Assembly: GCA_947579665.1 (NCBI GenBank)
Contig: OX388346.1
Span: 91,018,615-91,082,614, forward strand
Direction of reading: 5' to 3'
DNA from: Sympetrum striolatum
Lineage: Eukaryota; Arthropoda; Insecta; Odonata; Libellulidae
Length of the DNA: 64,000 bases
Shown: piece by piece, positions 58,399 through 64,000 of the stretch
Layout: each line of letters opens with the position of its first letter
How positions within the stretch are numbered: the first letter of the stretch is position 1
Translations under genes and position numbers: made by a program
Notes under the pieces: model-generated
The model's database searches: none
Told to the model about the DNA's origin: nothing
Seen by the model: only the letters and a program-made list of their open reading frames with translations

Positions 58399-59485
58399 AC
58401 GAGTAAAATGCAGCTTGCATACTGCAAGCAGATCGGCAATACTAATTTCATATCGGCATCACATCGGGACGGTCCTCATAAGAAAAAAAAGGATTTAATT
58501 TTTTCTTAAAATTCGCTGAAATTTCATCGTGTTGCATCGAACCCGGGTCTTACTGGAAAACCTACTATGAAACACAATAGAAGATCACCATCTCTAACTA
58601 TGTGTGAAAATTCAAGCAGAAATATTGGCTACAACTGCCTCAAAAAACGTTCTAATTTTTACGAATTTAAATAGCTCTCTGGACTCGAACCAAGGACGAT
58701 CTTGGAAATTTAAAAAATATTTCTGAAAGTTATTATTGATTTCAATCTATATGCCATATTTCAAGTTTCTATATTATTGGGAAAGGTTTCAAAATAATTT
58801 CTAAAAATCGGATCAACTTCTGATTCCAGAGACACCTGGTGTCGAACCCAGGAGACATTGATAGCTATGAATGCATAGTTTGATTTGTTAAGACTGGTTC
58901 TTCTATCATGCTAAGTTTTAAGTCGATTGCATGCCGGGAAGTACCTAAAATTTGTTTCCGTTATCTCCGTAAGAAATGCATTGAGGAATATTAATGTCCC
59001 TCTGGGATCGAACCAAGGACCATCAGCGAATACGCAAAATTCGATTATGATATATTCTTATAGTATCTAACCTCATACCGAATTTCAAGTTTCCATGCCA
59101 TTGGAAAGGGGTCCAAAAAAAATCTTAAAAATCGCCACAATGCATTTTAAACGGCAGATTTTTGCATCGACCTAGCATCGAACCCAGGTTATTTTACGTA
59201 AAACGCATTTATGTTTTCGATAGATAATGACCATATATATAGGCTCCTTGAGTTTTAATTCTCTACCTATCCGGGAAGTATTTTTTTTTTAATTCCCGAA
59301 AATCAAAGCAATGCATTTAAACGGGAAAAATCGGGACTTTGGGGCCCTCTGGAATCGAACCCATGACACTGAGGTTCAAAATCGCAATTTTTCTGGAGGT
59401 TATACGTTATGGCCAATATGTCGTAAAAATTTCAAGCCATTGACGCTAGTGGTTTAGCCTGTGACTTTGTATCCTCTCTATATAT
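58399..59485 (+). mobile_element. Tandem-motif element E5
   Basis: CGA at 58538, 58685, 58843, 59009, 59179, 59356 (steps 147, 158, 166, 170, 177), short-spacing subfamily. Followed by a (TA)n tract at 59480-59500. Confidence 0.88.
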
Positions 59486-59512
59486 ATATATATATATATA
59501 TGAATATATGAT

Positions 59513-60590
59513 ACGAGTAAAATGTTGCTTGCATACTGCAAGCAGATCGGCAACACTATTTTCATGTCGGCATCATATCCGGACGGCCATCAAAGGAAAA
59601 AAAAAGATTGAAATTTTTCTTAAAATTTGCCTAAATTCCATCGTCTGGCATCGAACCCGGGTCTTTACTGTGAACTTACTATGCAGCACAATAGAACATC
59701 ACCATCTCTAACGATGTGTGAAAATTCAAGCAGAAATATGGGCTACAACTGCCTCAAAAGACGTTCTAATTTTCATGAATTTAAATGGCTCTCTGGATTC
59801 GAACCAAGGACGATCATGGAAATCTAAAAAATGTTTCTGAAAGTTATTTATGATCTCTATCTATATGCCGAATTTCAAGTTTCTATATAATTGGGAAATG
59901 GTTCCAAAAAATTCTTAAAAATCGGATCATTTACTGATTGTAGAGACGCCTGGTGGTAAAACCAGGAAACATTGGTAGCTGTGAATTCACAGTTTGATTA
60001 GTAATGACTTGATCTTATCTTATGCAAAGTTTCAAGTAGATATAATATCGGGAAGCACCTAAAATGTGTTTCCGTAATCTCCATAAGAAATGCATTGAGG
60101 AATGTAAATGGCCCTCTGGGATCGAACCAAGGACCATAAGGGAATATGTAAAATTTGATTATGAAATATAATTATGATATCTAACGCCATGCCGAATTTC
60201 AAGTTTCTATGCCATCGGAAAAGGGTTCAAAAAAAAACTTAAAAATCGCCGCAATGCATTTTAAACGGCCGACATTTGCCCCGTCCTAGCATCGAACCTA
60301 GGATAATATTCGTAGATATCTTTATGGTTTTCTTTTGATATGGGAGGCATCTAGCGATCCCTTGAGTTTCAACTCTCTCCTTTTCCGGGAAGTGCCTCAA
60401 ATAAATTTTCGAAAATCCCCGCCATGTAATCTTATGGGGAAAATCGCGATTTTGGGGCCTTCTGGAATCGAACCCATGATACCGAGGATCAAAGTCGCTT
60501 TTTTCCTGGGGGTTTCACGTTATGGCCAATACGTGGTAAAAATTTCGAGTCAATGACGCAAGTAGTTTAGCCTGGGAATTAGTATCCTAT
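59513..60590 (+). mobile_element. Tandem-motif element E6
   Basis: CGA at 59652, 59800, 60123, 60293, 60469. The third monomer has lost the motif (GGTGGTAAAACCAGG near 59951). Short-spacing subfamily. Closest relative is E8 in inverted orientation, which shares the lost motif. Confidence 0.88.
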
Positions 60591-60622
60591 CTGGGTATCT
60601 GGGTATCTGGGTATCTGGGTAT
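60586..60622 (+). repeat. (GGTATCT)n microsatellite
   Basis: Four units of TATCTGG between E6 and the terminal motif. The reverse complement occurs at 61870-61898 between E7 and E8. Confidence 0.9.
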
Positions 60623-60664
60623 ATCATGAGTGAATCCGGAGAAGCATCTATATATAATAGATAT

Positions 60665-60725
60665 GAATGAATCCGGAGAAGCATCTATATATCTATTAAA
60701 TATAGATGCTTCTCCGGATTCATTC
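60665..60725. repeat. Inverted pair of the element terminal motif, 24-bp arms
   Basis: GAATGAATCCGGAGAAGCAT (60665-60688) is inverted perfectly at 60702-60725 around a 13-bp AT spacer. It marks the outward-facing junction between plus-oriented E6 and minus-oriented E7. Confidence 0.9.
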
Positions 60726-60753
60726 AAGGATATAGATAGATAGATAGATAGAT

Positions 60754-61861
60754 AGGATACTAATTCACAGCCTAAACTAGAAGCGTCATCGACTTGAAAT
60801 TTTTAAGACGTTATGGCCATGACGTGTAACCTCCAGGAAAAAGCCGACATTGAACCTCGGTGTCGTGGGTTCGATTTCAGAAGGCCCCAAAGTCCCGATT
60901 TTCTCCATAAGGATACATGGTGGCGATTTTCAAAAGTTTTTAAATAATACTTCCCGGACAGGTAGAGAATCGAAATTCAAGGAGCTTACAGATATGGTCA
61001 AGAACTATTATAAACTTTAATGATTACGAATGAGAACGTCCTGGGTTCGATGCTAGGACGATGCAAAAATCCCGCATTTAATATGCATGGGGATAGTTTT
61101 TCATTAATTTTTTTGATGCACTTACCGGAATGTAAGGAACTTTTCGCTAAGCTAGAAGATATATATTAAGAATCGGTTTAAGAAAAAAAATTTCTTAAGC
61201 CCGTACTATTCCTGGGTTCGATGCCAGAGCACATTAACATTTCTCTCATAAGGAATATAAGGGAAAAGTAGGACGTCGTTTGAGGCAGTTGCAGCAAATA
61301 TTTCTGCTCGAATTTTCACACATAGTTTGAGATAGTGATCTTCTATTATGTTGCATAGGAGGAATTACCAGAAAGATCCGGGTTCGATGCAGGGCGGCAA
61401 ATATGTCTCCCGTTTAGAATACATTGGTTTAGTATTTCACTATTTTTTTGAAGCACTTATCGAAATGGTAGGAAGTTCGTACTCGGCTGGAAGATGTACG
61501 AAAAGAATTGGTTTTAGAAAAAATTTAGATAACATCGTACTATTCCTGGGTTCGATGCCAGAGCACATTAGTATTTCTCTCATAAGGAATATAAGGGAAA
61601 CGTAGGACGTTGTTTGAGGCAGTTGCAGTTAATATTTCTACTTGAATTTTCACACATAGTTACAGATAGCTATCTTCTATGGTTCTGTATACTAAGTATG
61701 AACGGGAAGACCTGGGTTCGATGCCAAACGAATAAATTGCAGCGGAAATAAAGAATATTTTCCAACCCTTTTTTTTTCTTTTGAGGACTCACTCTATGTG
61801 ATGCCGACAAAAAACTTTTGTTGTCGAGGTGCTTGCAGTATGCAAGCAACATTTTACTCGT
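60754..61861 (-). mobile_element. Tandem-motif element E7 (inverted)
   Basis: TCG at 60871, 61047, 61218, 61384, 61549, 61718 (steps 176, 171, 166, 165, 169), long-spacing subfamily like E1. Hairpin end TTTTACTCG at 61861. Confidence 0.88.
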
Positions 61862-61896
61862 ATATAATAGATACCCAGATACCCAGATACCCAGAT

Positions 61897-62974
61897 AGGA
61901 TACTAATTCACAGGCTAAACTACTGACGTCATTAACTCGAAATTTTTACCACGTATTGGCCATAACGTGAAACCCCCAGGAAAAAAGCGACTTTGATCCT
62001 CGGGATCATGGGTTCGATTCCAGAAGGCCCCAAAGTCGCGATTTTCCCCATAAGATTACATGGCGGGGATTTTCGAAAATTTATTTGAGGCACTTCCCGG
62101 AAAAGGAGAGGGTTGAAACTCGAGGGATCGCTAGATGCCCCCCATATCAAAAGAAAACCATAAAGATATCTACGAATATTATCCTAGGTTCGATGCTAGG
62201 ACGGGGCAAAAGTCGGCCGTTTAAAATGCATTGCGGCGATTTTTAAGTTTTTTTTTGAACCCTCTTCCGATGACATAGAAACTTGAAATTCGGCATGGCG
62301 TTAGATATCATAATTATATTTCATAATCAAATTTTACATATTCCCTTATGGTCCTTGGTTCGATCCCAGAGGGCCATTTACATTCCTCAATGTATTTCTT
62401 ATGGAGATTACGGAAACACATTTTAGGTGCTTCCCGATATTATATCTACTTGAAACTTTGCATAAGATAAGATCAAGTCATTACTAATCAAACTGTGAAT
62501 TCACAGCTACCAATGTTTCCTGGTTTTACCACCAGGCGTCTCTACAATCAGTAAATGATCCGATTTTTAAGAATTTTTTGGAACCATTTCCCAATTATAT
62601 AGAAACTTGAAATTCGGCATATAGATAGAGATCATAAATAACTTTCAGAAACATTTTTTAGATTTCCAAGATCGTCCTTGGTTCGAATCCAGAGAGCCAT
62701 TTACATTCGTGATAATTAGAACGTCTTTTGAGGCAGTTGTAGCCAATATTTCTGCTTGAATTTTCACACATGGTTAGAGATGATGATCTTCTATTGTGCT
62801 GCATAGTTAGTTCACCAGTAAGACCCGGGTTCGATGCCAGACGATGAAATTTAAGCGAATTTTAAGAAAAATTTCAATCCTTTTTTTTTTCTTTTGAGGA
62901 GCGTTCCGATATGATGCCGATATGAAATAAGTATTGCCGATCTGCTTGCAGTATGCAAGCTACATTTTACTCGT
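61897..62974 (-). mobile_element. Tandem-motif element E8 (inverted)
   Basis: TCG at 62014, 62190, 62360, 62683, 62831. The position near 62526 reads TGGTTTTACCACCAGG, the same loss as in E6. Short-spacing subfamily. Confidence 0.88.
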
Positions 62975-63041
62975 ATATATATATATATATAGATGCTTCT
63001 CCGGATTCATTCATATATATATATAGATAGGTATATAGATA

Positions 63042-64000
63042 GGATACTAATTCACAGCCTTAACCACAAGCGTCATCGGCTTGAAATTTTTACGATATAT
63101 TGGCCATAGAGTATAACCGCCAGAAAAATTGTGATTTTGAACCTCAGTGTCATGGGTTCGATTCCAGAGGGCCCCAAATTCCCGATTTTTCCCATTTAAA
63201 TGCATTGCGTTGATTTTCGGGAATTTTTAAAAAATACTTCCCGGATAGGTAGGGAATTTAAACTCAAGGAGCCGATGGATGTAGTCAGGATCTATTGATA
63301 ACGTAAATGATCATCTCGGAAAAGGTCCTGAGTTCGATGCTAGGACGATGCAAAAATCGGCCGTTTAAAATACATTGAGGTAGTTTTTCACTATTTTTTT
63401 TGATATATTTATCGAAATCATAGGAAGTTTGTCCTTGGCTAGAAGATGTATGGTAACAAACGGTTTTAGAAAAAAATTTAGATAAGACCGTACTGTTCCT
63501 GGGTTCGATGCCAGAGCACATTAAAATTTCTCTCATAAGGAATATAAGGGAAAAGTAGGACGTCCTTTGAAGCAGTTGTACCCAATATTTTTGCTTGAAT
63601 TTTCACACATGTTTAAAGGTGGTGATCGTCTTTAATGTTGCATAGAAGGTATTACCAGAAAGACCCGGGTTCGAAGCCAGACGGTATATACATCCCCCAT
63701 TTATAATATATTGAGTTAGTTTTCATTATTTATTTTGTTGTACTTATCGAAATAATAGGAATTTCTTGCTTTGCTAGAAGATGGATATTAAGACTCGACT
63801 TAAGAAAAAAAATTAGATACGACAATGCTGTTCCTGGGTTCGATGCCAGAGCACATTAAAATTTCTCACATAAGGAATATATGTAAAAAGTAGGACGTCC
63901 TTTGAGGCAGTTGCAGCCAATATTTCTTCTTAAATGTTCGCACATATTAAGAGATTGTGATCTTCTGTTGTGCTGCGTAGTAAATTTACCAGAAAGACCG
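63042..64000 (-). mobile_element. Tandem-motif element E9 (inverted, cut by window edge)
   Basis: TCG at 63158, 63334, 63505, 63671, 63840 (steps 176, 171, 166, 169), long-spacing subfamily. The sixth motif and the hairpin end should lie just past 64000, since the window stops within AGAAAGACCG, the bases preceding the motif. Confidence 0.88.

Noticed and set aside
53846..64000. tRNA gene cluster
   Set aside because: The motif imitates a T-arm, but there is no A box, acceptor stem or anticodon arm at tRNA distances in the monomers.
53846..64000. CRISPR-like array
   Set aside because: The window is eukaryotic, the repeats are about 11 bp with 140-170-bp homologous (not unique) intervals.
53846..64000. 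Centromere-type satellite with CENP-B box
   Set aside because: TTCG is present but the required spacing to A and CGGG is not, and the six-monomer element structure differs from a simple satellite.
53846..64000. Short ORFs over the tandem-motif elements (for example 57-123 aa with GPSGIEPM)
   Set aside because: The repeated GxSGIEPM-like peptides are just translations of the conserved DNA motif; frames differ between copies and contain stops.

Overview
The window is eukaryotic, AT-rich and intron-bearing. Its transposon mix (Penelope-like, hAT, piggyBac, mariner, Tigger/pogo and several non-LTR retrotransposons) suggests an arthropod, but I cannot name the species. I see one host gene; most of the rest is transposons in several layers of nesting, plus an unusual repeat cluster at the right end.

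Host gene (3193-19215, minus strand). Eight exons joined by consensus GT-AG introns encode 390 contiguous codons of a bifunctional pseudouridine catabolism protein: a complete pseudouridine-5'-phosphate glycosidase (PsuG) domain, a short linker, and the first strand of a PfkB-type sugar kinase that continues beyond the left edge. All splice phases agree. Its introns hold a 4.7-kb hAT element, a piggyBac MITE, a hAT MITE, tRNA-derived SINE-like pieces, and a single copy of the repeat that dominates the right end. A Penelope-like element (PLE) fragment with a GIY-YIG domain lies further left (905-1900), and four hammerhead-ribozyme-like cores lie at 1.8, 10.4, 17.8 and 34.4 kb.

Middle (19.5-53.8 kb). 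This is a transposon graveyard. It holds a CR1/Jockey-like reverse transcriptase fragment, a broken mariner and a 5'-truncated LINE with a 24-bp target duplication. A Tigger element (28599-35971) has its transposase split by a 4.85-kb hAT-type insertion. A LINE (about 37.3-48.6 kb) is interrupted by a retroelement tail, a hAT MITE, a full-length piggyBac with perfect 13-bp inverted repeats, and a second LINE with a 16-bp target duplication that lacks its whole reverse transcriptase. Removing the piggyBac and the second LINE restores the host LINE reading path. A C-rich minisatellite, a 0.2-kb direct duplication and a pogo-type MITE with a second MITE inside follow.

Right end (53.8-64 kb). Nine copies of a non-coding element of about 1.1 kb lie side by side in mixed orientation, separated by TA-rich or TATC-type microsatellites. 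Each copy contains six diverged monomers of about 147-177 bp, and almost every monomer keeps a GGTTCGA(T)NCC motif, which looks like a tRNA T-arm or RNA polymerase III B box. One end of each copy carries a short conserved hairpin. I regard this as the most likely undescribed system here.
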